Virus record (IMG/VR): IMGVR_UViG_3300042350_001609
Location: 1-23,983 of that record
Origin: a virus
Direction: 5' to 3' (one strand)
DNA length: 23,983 nt
Within the stretch, counting starts at the first letter, position 1. Every line of letters begins with the position of its first letter. The translations under genes were made by a program, and so were the position numbers. The notes beneath the pieces were generated by a model, which had not been told where the DNA came from, did no database searches, and was given only the letters and a program-made list of their open reading frames with translations. Below are positions 13,487 to 20,914 of the stretch, piece by piece.

Positions 13487-14101
13487 CTAGAAAGTGAACA
13501 CCATACGAACGCGGCCGCTTTGGCCGGGTTGACCGCCAAGGTAGCTGCCTTCGCCGCCGCCGCCCGCCGTCAAGCCCCCATCACCCGCAATCGGAAGGCC
13601 GCCTGCCGAAGTATACGCCGCTCCGCCGTTGCCGGTAGTGTTTGTGGTGTTGCCGCCCGTAGCCGTGCCGCCTGCACCCTGCGTCTGTAACGGCCCGGCG
13701 TTGCCCGGCTGACCACCATTGGCGGTCATCGTCGTGATGGTGTACGTGCCGCTGTAGACGTTGGAGAAGCCACCAGCCGTAGCCGATCCGGCGCCCGCAC
13801 CTGCGGCGCCCACGGTATACAGGATTGTCTTGCCGTCCTGCCCGGTCAAAGTCAGCGCGGTCTTAGAGTATCCGCCGCTGCCGCCGCCGCCGCCTTCAAC
13901 GATGTCCGGTTCGCCTGGTACGCGGAATGACTCGTAGCCCGTAGCGCCACCGCCACCGCCGCCCCACACTTCGATAGTGACGTTGGTTGCGCCTGTGGGG
14001 ATAGACACCGACCCGGTGCCGGCTTCGGAATAGTCGTACACCCCGGCGCCCGCGCCGCCAGGGCTGCCGTTGAAGAACGACGCAAGCGTGGCGCCGCTCA
14101 T
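13487..14101 (-). CDS. Glycine-rich tail adhesin candidate
   Basis: A 204-residue protein with a strand-forming N-terminus (GSVSIPTGATNVTIEVWGG) followed by repeated glycine tracts (GGGGGGATG, EGGGGGSGGYS, AGAGAGSATAGG, GNGGAAYTSAGG, TAGGGGEGSYLGGQPGQSG) and an ending RVRMVFTF. Gly-rich domains of this type occur at receptor-binding tips of phage fibres, where polyglycine helices can pack into a sandwich, as in the T4-like gp38 adhesins. The exact family is not certain. ATG 14101 is one base past the upstream stop, so it is coupled with the putative fibre gene before it. Confidence 0.75.
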   Translation of the reverse strand: MSGATLASFFNGSPGGAGAGVYDYSEAGTGSVSIPTGATNVTIEVWGGGGGGATGYESFRVPGEPDIVEGGGGGSGGYSKTALTLTGQDGKTILYTVGAAGAGAGSATAGGFSNVYSGTYTITTMTANGGQPGNAGPLQTQGAGGTATGGNTTNTTGNGGAAYTSAGGLPIAGDGGLTAGGGGEGSYLGGQPGQSGRVRMVFTF

Positions 14102-14102
14102 G

Positions 14103-14903
14103 TCAGGTCAGCCCCGCCCCGCTGATAAGCCACGACGCGCCCGAAATCTTAATAAGGGTAGCGACACCGTTACGCGCAAGCGTGCGAGTGCCCGTCGTGG
14201 TGCTGTTGGCGAGGGTCATCGTATCGGTCGTGATGGCGATGGACAGCGCCGTAGCGTTGAGGTTGACGATGATGATGACGGTGCCCAACGGAAACGCCGT
14301 AGCGCTGTTGGCCGGAATAGTCAGCGTCAGGCTAGTGCCGTTCATCACGACCGCTTTGCCGCGATCCGACAACAGCAGCTCGTAGTTGGCGGTCTTGGAG
14401 TTGGTCGGCGCGTCTCGGTAGCCCACGGCATAGTCGGCGCTGACCGCAGCGTTATCCGGCACGGTCGGCGTGCCGGTAAACGTCGGGCTGTCAAGCGGCG
14501 CGTAGGTAGCAGCGGCGGCGGTCGTGGTGAGGGCGTCGGTGATGCCGTAACCCGCAACCGTGGCCGGGGTGCTGGTAATGTCCGCCCACGCCACGCCAGC
14601 CAGACTCAAGTCGTTGAGGCCAGTCAAGTCATCGTAGGTGCCAAGCGTTACGTCAGCCGAGGTCTTGAGGACGAACTTGTAGGCCACGCCTTCGGTCAGC
14701 CAGATTTCCTGCGTGACCCGACCTGCCGAGTCAAAGATAATGGGGTTAGTGTGCGGCGTAGCCCCTGAAGCGGAGGTGTAGACCGCTTCGGGCGTGGTCG
14801 TACCGGCCTGATAGGTGAAAATCTTGCCGCCCGCCAACGGATTGCCGTTGTTGTCAAAAAACTGCGCGCCGGCACCCGCCAGCGGGGAAAGGAACACGGT
14901 CAT
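14103..14903 (-). CDS. Tail fibre/spike protein with head-binding-like N-terminus
   Basis: A 266-residue protein. The N-terminal about 100 residues carry a pattern common in podovirus spikes and fibres: FDNNGNPLAGGKIFTYQAGT, then PIIFDSAGRV, then IWLTEGVAYKFVLK. The middle has a fibre-like PLDSPTFTGTPTVP segment. The C-terminal part is beta-rich and hydrophobic (TLTIPANSATAFPLGTVIII, LSIAITTDTMTLA) and ends in LIKISGASWLISG. It is probably a short fibre attached at the tail. Its ATG overlaps the previous stop (ATGA). Confidence 0.8.
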   Translation of the reverse strand: MTVFLSPLAGAGAQFFDNNGNPLAGGKIFTYQAGTTTPEAVYTSASGATPHTNPIIFDSAGRVTQEIWLTEGVAYKFVLKTSADVTLGTYDDLTGLNDLSLAGVAWADITSTPATVAGYGITDALTTTAAAATYAPLDSPTFTGTPTVPDNAAVSADYAVGYRDAPTNSKTANYELLLSDRGKAVVMNGTSLTLTIPANSATAFPLGTVIIIVNLNATALSIAITTDTMTLANSTTTGTRTLARNGVATLIKISGASWLISGAGLT

Positions 14904-15610
14904 ATGTACACCTGCGTCATGGTGAGGATGACGGAGGGGATGCCAGGGACAACCCCCGCCGCCGCCTTGGATTGTACCTGCACGGTCGTGTCATCAACCG
15001 CCCACATCAACTGAAAGTAGTCGCCGTCCGACATGGAGACAAACAGATTGGCGGCCACGAATACCTCGGCGTTGTTGCCTTGAATTCGCACTTCGGAGGC
15101 AGAGTCTGCAATGTTGTTGCCGTTGATGCGCCCCCACACCCAAAAGAGGCCGGTGCCGCCCGAAGTCTTGTCCAGTTGCAGTGAAAACTGCATGTTGTAG
15201 ACCGCCGGGCGTGTGACCTTGATGCGGGTAGAATCCGCCGGATCGACGTACACGCCATAGCGGTTGGACGACGTGTTGAACTTCATGCCGTAGGCCGTGT
15301 TGATGGCCGCCGCCGTCTGCGTAGTCGTGTCGTAGAACTGCCCGTAGTTGATGGGGTTTGGCTCAAATCGCGGGGGGCCGACTTGCAACCCGCGCACCGC
15401 CGCTTCAACTTGCGACAACTCAGCGTCGGTCACATTGTTCGGCGGCGTCAGTTCCAGATCGGCAAGCGTGGCGTCGGTCGTACCGCCGCCCGTCAGCCGG
15501 AACTGATTGTTGAGGTAACGGAACCACTCCCGCGAGATAAGCCCCGTCCGCGCATCAATCAGCGGAACGCGCGGCGCAGGGATGTTGGTGATGTTCTGCG
15601 CGTTAGGCAT
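14900..15610 (-). CDS. Tail protein with possible C1q-like beta domain
   Basis: A 236-residue protein. The N-terminus reads NIPAPRVPLIDARTGLISRE then WFRYLNNQFRLTGGG, a common opening of podovirus tail proteins encoded after gp10. The C-terminal about 140 residues look like a jelly roll: an FNTSSNRYGVYV start, a YNMQFSLQLDK strand, GLFWVWGRINGN, FVAANLFVSMSDGDYFQLMW, a C1q-like order of strands. It is in the place of the tail needle gene of P22 (gp26), but the sequence does not look like a trimeric coiled-coil needle, so a fibre or tip role is as likely. It overlaps the gp10-like gene by 8 bases. Confidence 0.75.
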   Translation of the reverse strand: MPNAQNITNIPAPRVPLIDARTGLISREWFRYLNNQFRLTGGGTTDATLADLELTPPNNVTDAELSQVEAAVRGLQVGPPRFEPNPINYGQFYDTTTQTAAAINTAYGMKFNTSSNRYGVYVDPADSTRIKVTRPAVYNMQFSLQLDKTSGGTGLFWVWGRINGNNIADSASEVRIQGNNAEVFVAANLFVSMSDGDYFQLMWAVDDTTVQVQSKAAAGVVPGIPSVILTMTQVYI

Positions 15611-17129
15611 TGGTGCCGTCCAGAATCAGGTCAGCACCCATGATGGCCGTCACAACGGGGTCCGAACCAGACACTTCGTACACCCGGTCGCGGGACTTGA
15701 GCGTAGCACCCAAGCGCGTCCAAATGACGCGGGTCTGCGTAGCCCCGATGCGGCCGACGTCCTTCCAATGCTCATGGCTCCACGTGTGACCGCCATCGTC
15801 CGACCACCGCAGCATCATTTTGGGGTCTGAACCTTGCGTAACGGCAAAAGACACCAGAAACGAATCGCCCGATTCTGTGGTCAATGTGTCGCCAGATTCA
15901 GCCAACAACAAATCTAGCGTTTCAAACCCCGTGTAGCCGGACAGCCCGACGCCCGTCTGGCAGTCCAACTGCAGTCGGCGGTGCAGCGTGCGAAAGAGGT
16001 TGTTCTGCCCTGGCGCGAGCGCGCGCCACGACCGCAGCCACTTCTGCTCGGCGCCGTTGTCGGAAAAGTACGCCAAATCGTAGGCGTACAAGTTGCCGTT
16101 CTCAAAGTCGCCTACGACGGGTTCGCCGTTGAACCGCGCCTGGCAGTTGGATCGGTGGCGCTTATAGCGACCGTTGACCAACGCAGCGCGCTCATGCCAC
16201 GCATTGGTGGCGGCGTCGTACACCCACGTCGTTTCGGCGCTCGGGAAGATAAGCACGTAGAAGGCGTGGCCGTCCTGCTGATAGGTGTACGCCAGCGCGT
16301 CCGACATGTCGGCGTAGCCTTGGATGGCGAACTCAACGGCGTGGGTGGACACCCGCACGCCCTGATAGCCCTGCGCCCGGTAGACGATGCCCTGCCCGCG
16401 CGCGTCGGCGCCAAGCCAAAACACGCTGTTGTCAAGCTTGGCGACCGAGTAGGGGGCGATGCAGCCAATCTCGTTGTATGCGCCTTGGATGCGCGTCAGC
16501 GGAAAGTCGGGGTCGCCCGAGTTGTACCAGACCTCAACCGAGTTGGTGCCGAACAGCCACACCTCTCGGTGATCGACCGCCAACGACACCAAGCCATCCG
16601 GCGAACCTTCGGCGCTAGCAAAGTCCAACGGATCGACGGAGAACCCGTCAAGCAAATCCGTCACCCACACCCGCTGGCTGTTCGGTTCGTTGAACACGAA
16701 GTAGCCGTCAAGGTAGCCGACGTTGACCGCGCCGGGGAAGTCCGGGTCGGTGATTTGGGCAAACGTTGCCGTGTGGAAATTGTAGATGAACCCGTCAGGG
16801 TTGCACGCGACGAACAGCTGCGTACCGTTGTCGGCCATCGACACCGGGCCGGAACCCGTGATGTCGCCCAACTTCGTCTGCGTCAGGTTGGCCGCGACCT
16901 TGTAGAACTCCGTGCCGCTCGCCACGTACACATCCGTGCCGTGCGCCCACAAACCACGGATGGGGCCGTTGCCGACTGTAGCGACCAGACGCAGCCCAGG
17001 ACACCGCTGAAGGTACGCCGGCTCCTTTCCCCCCTCGGGGATAACTTCGGGGTACAGGTTGACCATCCGGTTGTCAGCCGCGTTCGGGCTGCGGAGGACA
17101 TAGCTGCTACCGAGGATGGGGGTTTTCAT
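15603..17129 (-). CDS. gp10-like packaged DNA stabilisation protein
   Basis: A 508-residue protein matching the P22 gp10 type tail/neck protein that seals packaged DNA. The start MKTPILGSSYVLRSPNAADN followed by RMVNLYPEVIPEGGK and PAYLQRCPGL is characteristic. A run of beta-propeller-like repeats follows, with GLWAHGTDVYVASG, VGYLDGYFVFNEPN and VSLAVDHREVWLFGTNSVEV. P22 gp10 is somewhat shorter (472 residues). It starts 21 bases after the tailspike stop without a clear Shine-Dalgarno sequence, so the start is chosen by homology. Confidence 0.88.
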   Translation of the reverse strand: MKTPILGSSYVLRSPNAADNRMVNLYPEVIPEGGKEPAYLQRCPGLRLVATVGNGPIRGLWAHGTDVYVASGTEFYKVAANLTQTKLGDITGSGPVSMADNGTQLFVACNPDGFIYNFHTATFAQITDPDFPGAVNVGYLDGYFVFNEPNSQRVWVTDLLDGFSVDPLDFASAEGSPDGLVSLAVDHREVWLFGTNSVEVWYNSGDPDFPLTRIQGAYNEIGCIAPYSVAKLDNSVFWLGADARGQGIVYRAQGYQGVRVSTHAVEFAIQGYADMSDALAYTYQQDGHAFYVLIFPSAETTWVYDAATNAWHERAALVNGRYKRHRSNCQARFNGEPVVGDFENGNLYAYDLAYFSDNGAEQKWLRSWRALAPGQNNLFRTLHRRLQLDCQTGVGLSGYTGFETLDLLLAESGDTLTTESGDSFLVSFAVTQGSDPKMMLRWSDDGGHTWSHEHWKDVGRIGATQTRVIWTRLGATLKSRDRVYEVSGSDPVVTAIMGADLILDGTNA

Positions 17130-17150
17130 GCGGCGACTACAAGCGTAGCG

Positions 17151-19022
17151 TCAGGAGGCCCAACGGTTGAACACCACACGCGCGCCGTTTGCAGCAGATC
17201 GCCCCGCAGGGATAGCCGCAATGGTGAACGTAGCGCCGGCCAAAGCCGAAATAGCCGACCAATGCGTAGTTCCGTCGTCAAGCAAGATGCCGCAAATGTC
17301 GCCGTTGGCAATAGACCCTGCCGCCGAAACCGTCGCGGAAGTGTTGCCGGCAGACAACGCGCCATTGAGCTTGTTTTCGTACTGATACGACACCCATCGC
17401 ATAACCTTCGCGGTCTTGTCCCACACGGCAAAGTTGAACGGCGCGTAGCCGCGCGTCGGAGCGCCGTCAAGGACGGGCAGCGAGTACGGCTGTTGCGTTG
17501 CGTTTTCGGTGGGACCGCGCCCGAGCGCTTGCGTGAAGATGCTCGCGCCGATGGATTTGATAAGCCCGGCCGAAGAACTGATGATGCCAACGCGGATAAA
17601 TTTGACTTCGCTGCGGCGCACAAAACCTGGAATCAAATCGTTAGCGCCCAAGCCCGTGCCGACCGTATAATAGCCATACGTAGTGTCGAACGTGGTCAGG
17701 TTGACTTGGCTGTAAAACGCGCCGCCAGCGCCTTCCGACAGCAGCGGGTTCTGGTTCGCGTCGTACACCCACACTAGCGGGCGCATCAACGCGCCGCTGT
17801 AGTTGGCATCCCATACCACCACATCGCCAAGCGAAACCGGAATCAAATCCGACATGCCGATAGTGGTGAACGAATCAACGGTAAACCCGTTGAGCGACGG
17901 CGTGATAAGCGCCGGCGAAGGCAGAGCAGTCAAACCGTTTGTAGTGGGCGCGATACGCTTGTTAGGCGCCGCGCAAGCGGTGGACGTGCCGACAATCATG
18001 CTGTTGGCATCCACCAAGAAAAGCGGCGACTTACGGAATTGCGTAGAGGATTCCGTCGCCACCATGTTGTTGCGACCGGAATCCGTCACCAAAATCGGCG
18101 TAGCGAACTGACCGTAGGTTACGCCAGACCAAGACGCAAGCACGGTGTTGCTGTACGCGCTTGAAGCAAACGTCACACCCGAAGAAGCGGCGACATCCTC
18201 AAACCGCGCGCCATACACGCTGTTGTTCGTGGTGTTGGTGAACGTCAGCGCAACCGCCGATCCCTCCATGCAAGGATGGAAGATTTTGTTGTGGTTGTGC
18301 GGGTAATTGACGCCCACAATGGACAGCTTCACTAGCCGGTCGGCATAAATGAAGTTCTCGTTGACGTAAGGCGTACCGCCCACACCGCCGTCAGTCAGTT
18401 CAAGCAGGGTCACCATGCCAGTGATGCGGAATTGGTTGTACGAAACGCCCCTATCTTCGCCCGCGCCTTCGGCGTAGAGCTGCGCGAAGTTGCACGCGCC
18501 AAGCGATACGAACGACTCCGACAAGCCGGTGATGCGCAGCACCGGGGATGCGGGCGGGGCGCCGAACAGGCTCGTCCCGTTGGTCACGTTCGCCAACCGG
18601 ATGTCGCCGCCGCCAGAGTTGAAAAACCCGCCGACCGTCAGGGTGCCGGCGGCAACAAGGATGTTCGACTCAAAGTTGAGGCGCTTGACGCCGCGCAGAT
18701 CGGTCGAGGAGCCGAGCCGAACGGTCATGCCGCTCGGACACCACAGCCCCTTGCCGCTGCTGATGGCGTAAGTCTTGGCAAGCAGCAGAGCCGCGCGGTC
18801 GTCAGTCACTCCGTCACCGACCACGCCAAAGTCCTTGACGCTCACCATGTCGCGCAGCCTATCTTGGATAGTCCGCGTCACGGCGCCGGCGCCCGCCTGG
18901 ACAAAGCCCAACTGGTTTATCGCCGCGCGTTTGGTGTCACCGCCCTGATTGATAGGCAGTTCGCTCGTAGGGGCGACCGGCGACGTTGCGGCCGGAAGCT
19001 GCGAAATCTTGATGTTAGCCAT
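17151..19022 (-). CDS. Tailspike with right-handed beta-helix
   Basis: A 623-residue tailspike. The N-terminal adapter (IKISQLPAATSPVAPTSELP) would hold it on the virion. Residues about 60-350 begin with the pectate-lyase-like signature VSVKDFGVVGDGVTDDRAAL and continue as short repeating turns expected of a trimeric right-handed beta-helix, which commonly binds or cleaves surface polysaccharide. The C-terminus (about 545-623) is a beta-rich module with GDICGILLDDGTTHWSAIS. Catalytic residues cannot be assigned by eye. It lies between the gp4-like and gp10-like genes, whereas P22 gene 9 is elsewhere. The ATG is one base past the gp4-like stop. Confidence 0.85.
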   Translation of the reverse strand: MANIKISQLPAATSPVAPTSELPINQGGDTKRAAINQLGFVQAGAGAVTRTIQDRLRDMVSVKDFGVVGDGVTDDRAALLLAKTYAISSGKGLWCPSGMTVRLGSSTDLRGVKRLNFESNILVAAGTLTVGGFFNSGGGDIRLANVTNGTSLFGAPPASPVLRITGLSESFVSLGACNFAQLYAEGAGEDRGVSYNQFRITGMVTLLELTDGGVGGTPYVNENFIYADRLVKLSIVGVNYPHNHNKIFHPCMEGSAVALTFTNTTNNSVYGARFEDVAASSGVTFASSAYSNTVLASWSGVTYGQFATPILVTDSGRNNMVATESSTQFRKSPLFLVDANSMIVGTSTACAAPNKRIAPTTNGLTALPSPALITPSLNGFTVDSFTTIGMSDLIPVSLGDVVVWDANYSGALMRPLVWVYDANQNPLLSEGAGGAFYSQVNLTTFDTTYGYYTVGTGLGANDLIPGFVRRSEVKFIRVGIISSSAGLIKSIGASIFTQALGRGPTENATQQPYSLPVLDGAPTRGYAPFNFAVWDKTAKVMRWVSYQYENKLNGALSAGNTSATVSAAGSIANGDICGILLDDGTTHWSAISALAGATFTIAAIPAGRSAANGARVVFNRWAS

Positions 19023-19023
19023 G

Positions 19024-19734
19024 TCAGTAGTTTCCGGCGAAGATGTTGAAGCGGTTACGCCGCGCCATGAGGCTATACGGCATCGCCATTATGTCCTTGG
19101 GCGCGTTGATGCGCTTGATGTCGCGCTTGCTCGCCATAGCGATCCGTTGCACCTGCGGTGTCGGCTCCACGCCGAACTCCGGCGCAAGCTCCATCGCCAA
19201 GTTGTAGGTAAACGCCCGCAGATAGCCTGGCGGGAACGCCAATTCGGTCGTAAGCGTAGCCGGCTGCGTCAGCGGCTTGACCGAAATGAAGTGGAACTCT
19301 AGCGCGCGCGACGGCACCGGATAGACATGAATCGTCACGTCCGGGTAGGTCATATTGACCCACATGACCTGCGGGAAGGTGCTAGTGACCGTCTTGACCG
19401 CGATGTTGTTGTACTGCATCTCGTTCAGCAGTTTGATGCCATACGAGACATTCGTGGTCGGGTCGCGGAAGTAGGTGGCATCGTCAATCAGCACCGGACG
19501 GTCGGCTACGATGTTGCCGGTCGGGCCGAAAGTCTGCACGCGCTCGTTGACGGGCCACGTGTGGGTCTGGTCAAGGGTGGAAAACACGGCCAGACGCTCC
19601 GTGTTCCAACTGTCCACCATCTGGTCGAACGCCGCGAGGGCGTCTTGCGCCATCGCAGCGGAGGGCGTCTCGCTTTCCGCCAACACGCCAAGCAGGCGCA
19701 GCGCCCGAGTAATCTGATCGCCTGCCGTTGCCAT
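19024..19734 (-). CDS. gp4-like tail accessory factor
   Basis: A 236-residue protein of the P22 gp4 (tail accessory factor) type, which binds the portal after packaging and is the first ring of the tail. Typical parts are an N-terminal helix pair (ITRALRLLGVLAESETPSA, ALAAFDQMVDSWNTERLAV), LDQTHTWPVNERVQTFGPTG, then RALEFHFISVKPL and AFPPGYLRAFTYNLAMELAPEFG. P22 gp4 is smaller (166 residues) because this form has an extended beta-rich middle. The ATG lies 3 bases after the upstream stop. Confidence 0.88.
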   Translation of the reverse strand: MATAGDQITRALRLLGVLAESETPSAAMAQDALAAFDQMVDSWNTERLAVFSTLDQTHTWPVNERVQTFGPTGNIVADRPVLIDDATYFRDPTTNVSYGIKLLNEMQYNNIAVKTVTSTFPQVMWVNMTYPDVTIHVYPVPSRALEFHFISVKPLTQPATLTTELAFPPGYLRAFTYNLAMELAPEFGVEPTPQVQRIAMASKRDIKRINAPKDIMAMPYSLMARRNRFNIFAGNY

Positions 19735-19737
19735 GCG

Positions 19738-19923
19738 CTATTCCTCGGTCGTTCGGCGGCGCCGTTTGACCTCAAGGGTGTTCATCGGTTCGCCGTCCTG
19801 CACCGGCGCAGGCGGCTCCTGCGGGTCGTACTGCAACCACCCGTTACGCAAGTCGGCGGCCATTTCCATTTCGGAAATGGCCACCTTGTTGCCGTGCCGC
19901 GGATGGCGCAGGTAGAAGTGCAT
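19738..19923 (-). CDS. Small basic virion-operon protein, 61 aa
   Basis: A 61-residue protein with FYLRHPRHGNKVAISEMEMA, a short aromatic strand (LRNGWLQYDP), a proline-rich linker and a KRRRR near the end. Small proteins with this HP-HG-x6-E-M and NGW pattern occur between head and gp4-like genes in related phages, but I know of no assigned function. Its ATG overlaps the upstream stop as ATGA. A DNA- or connector-binding role is only a guess from the basic tail. Confidence 0.7.
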   Translation of the reverse strand: MHFYLRHPRHGNKVAISEMEMAADLRNGWLQYDPQEPPAPVQDGEPMNTLEVKRRRRTTEE

Positions 19924-20426
19924 CAGGCCGGTGCGATGACGAGCGCGTAGACCGGGATAGTCACCGTGTTGGCGAGCGTGCCGGTAGCAGCCGCGCGGAC
20001 ACGCAACCGATCACCACGCGCGACGACGAGATTCGCCGCCGTGCCGTTCAGCGCCAAGTCGCGGCGACCGTTGGCGACCAGCGCCGAACCGCCCGTGACC
20101 TGCGTGGTGTTCGCAGCCGTAGCCGCAAGCACCGCCGTCGAACCCGCGCCGGCTTGGCCCAGGTTCGTGATGCTGAACGTAATGAAGTTGGTGTTGTTGG
20201 CCGCCAACGCATCCGCGCCCGAAAACATCGCCGCCGTAATCACGCCGTTGAAGGGCGCGATGATGGCGTTGTCGGTGTTGCCGGTCGTGGCCACGGTAAC
20301 GCTGTGCGTCTGCACCACCGCACCCGCAAACAGACCGTTCTCGGTCAGCGCAGCGGGGGCGATAGTGGTGCCGGACTCAAGTGCCGGGTCGGCGTATGCA
20401 ACGCCAACAGGCTTGGAATTGGGCAT
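19923..20426 (-). CDS. Beta-rich head protein, decoration candidate, 167 aa
   Basis: A 167-residue, Ala/Thr/Val-rich protein built of short strands (THSVTVATTGNTDNAIIAPF, TNFITFSITNLGQAG, RDLALNGTAANLVVARGDRL, TVTIPVYALVIAPA). It resembles head-decoration or head-fibre proteins in composition and place, two genes after the coat, but no family is firmly recognised. Its Shine-Dalgarno sequence AGGAG (20447-20443 on the complementary plus-strand numbering) is part of a small hairpin, so its translation may be controlled or dampened. Confidence 0.72.
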   Translation of the reverse strand: MPNSKPVGVAYADPALESGTTIAPAALTENGLFAGAVVQTHSVTVATTGNTDNAIIAPFNGVITAAMFSGADALAANNTNFITFSITNLGQAGAGSTAVLAATAANTTQVTGGSALVANGRRDLALNGTAANLVVARGDRLRVRAAATGTLANTVTIPVYALVIAPA

Positions 20427-20433
20427 CGAAGTT

Positions 20434-20447
20434 CTCCTGATAAGGAG
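20434..20447 (-). promoter_or_regulatory. Hairpin at the ribosome binding site of the 167-aa protein
   Basis: In minus-strand RNA, CTCCT (20447-20443) can pair with AGGAG (20438-20434) around a 4-base loop. The AGGAG is the Shine-Dalgarno sequence of the gene starting at 20426. The 5-bp stem is short and would hide the site only partly. Confidence 0.45.
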
Positions 20448-20479
20448 CGGCCCCCGCGTCGGTCAGACGCAGGGGCCGC
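20447..20479 (-). terminator. Strong GC hairpin between decoration-like genes, no U-tract
   Basis: Arms 20447-20460 and 20466-20479 form a 14-bp stem with a 5-base loop. The single non-Watson-Crick pair (C/A on the plus strand) is G-U in minus-strand RNA. It begins 6 bases after the stop of the 132-aa gene. The transcript continues CTCCTTATC with no run of U, so it is more likely an attenuating, RNA-stabilising or processing hairpin than a full terminator. Confidence 0.6.
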
Positions 20480-20485
20480 AAGCCG

Positions 20486-20884
20486 TTACACGCGGTAGGC
20501 GACCCAAGTACCGTCAGTCACCTTGCGAGCGCGGTAGCGCCCCGAAGTGCTGATGGCGACCGTGGCCGAACCCACCACCGAGAAGCCCGTGCCGCCGTTA
20601 AGCGTCACCGCACCCGAGGCCGAACCCAGGTTGACGATGACGAACTCAAACGCCGAGTTGGCGCCCATGTTCGGCTCCGCCGCATCCATCAGCGCAGCGG
20701 TGGGCAGCGTGAAGCCGACCGCCGAAGCGTTGGTGGACGTGATAAGGCCGTTGACGAGATCGCTCGCCGCGAGGGTGACAGTCGTGCCGGTGTAGGCGAC
20801 AGGCGCCAACTGCGGCGAAAACTGCACTTCATCGAAGTTGCCGTTGCCGACCTGGTAACCACCAGCTCCGTTTGCGATAGGCAT
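20486..20884 (-). CDS. Beta-rich head protein next to coat, 132 aa
   Basis: A 132-residue Ala/Thr/Val-rich protein immediately downstream of the coat gene. It starts MPIANGAGGYQVGNGNFDEV and has repeated strands (TTVTLAASDLVNGLITST, AFEFVIVNLGSASGAVTLNG, TVAISTSGRYRARKVTDGTW). In composition it is like phage head-decoration proteins and it may stabilise the shell, but the family is not firmly recognised. ATG 20884 has AGGAG about 11 bases upstream. A strong hairpin follows its stop. Confidence 0.75.
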   Translation of the reverse strand: MPIANGAGGYQVGNGNFDEVQFSPQLAPVAYTGTTVTLAASDLVNGLITSTNASAVGFTLPTAALMDAAEPNMGANSAFEFVIVNLGSASGAVTLNGGTGFSVVGSATVAISTSGRYRARKVTDGTWVAYRV

Positions 20885-20914
20885 GTTTGAAAATCTCCTG
20901 AAAGGGTTGGTGAA

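Noticed and set aside
15981-17777. A 598-codon open frame on the plus strand opposite gp10-like and tailspike genes
   Set aside because: It is antisense to two well-supported genes, has an Arg/Val/His-rich shadow composition, no recognisable motif and arises from the high G+C at third positions.
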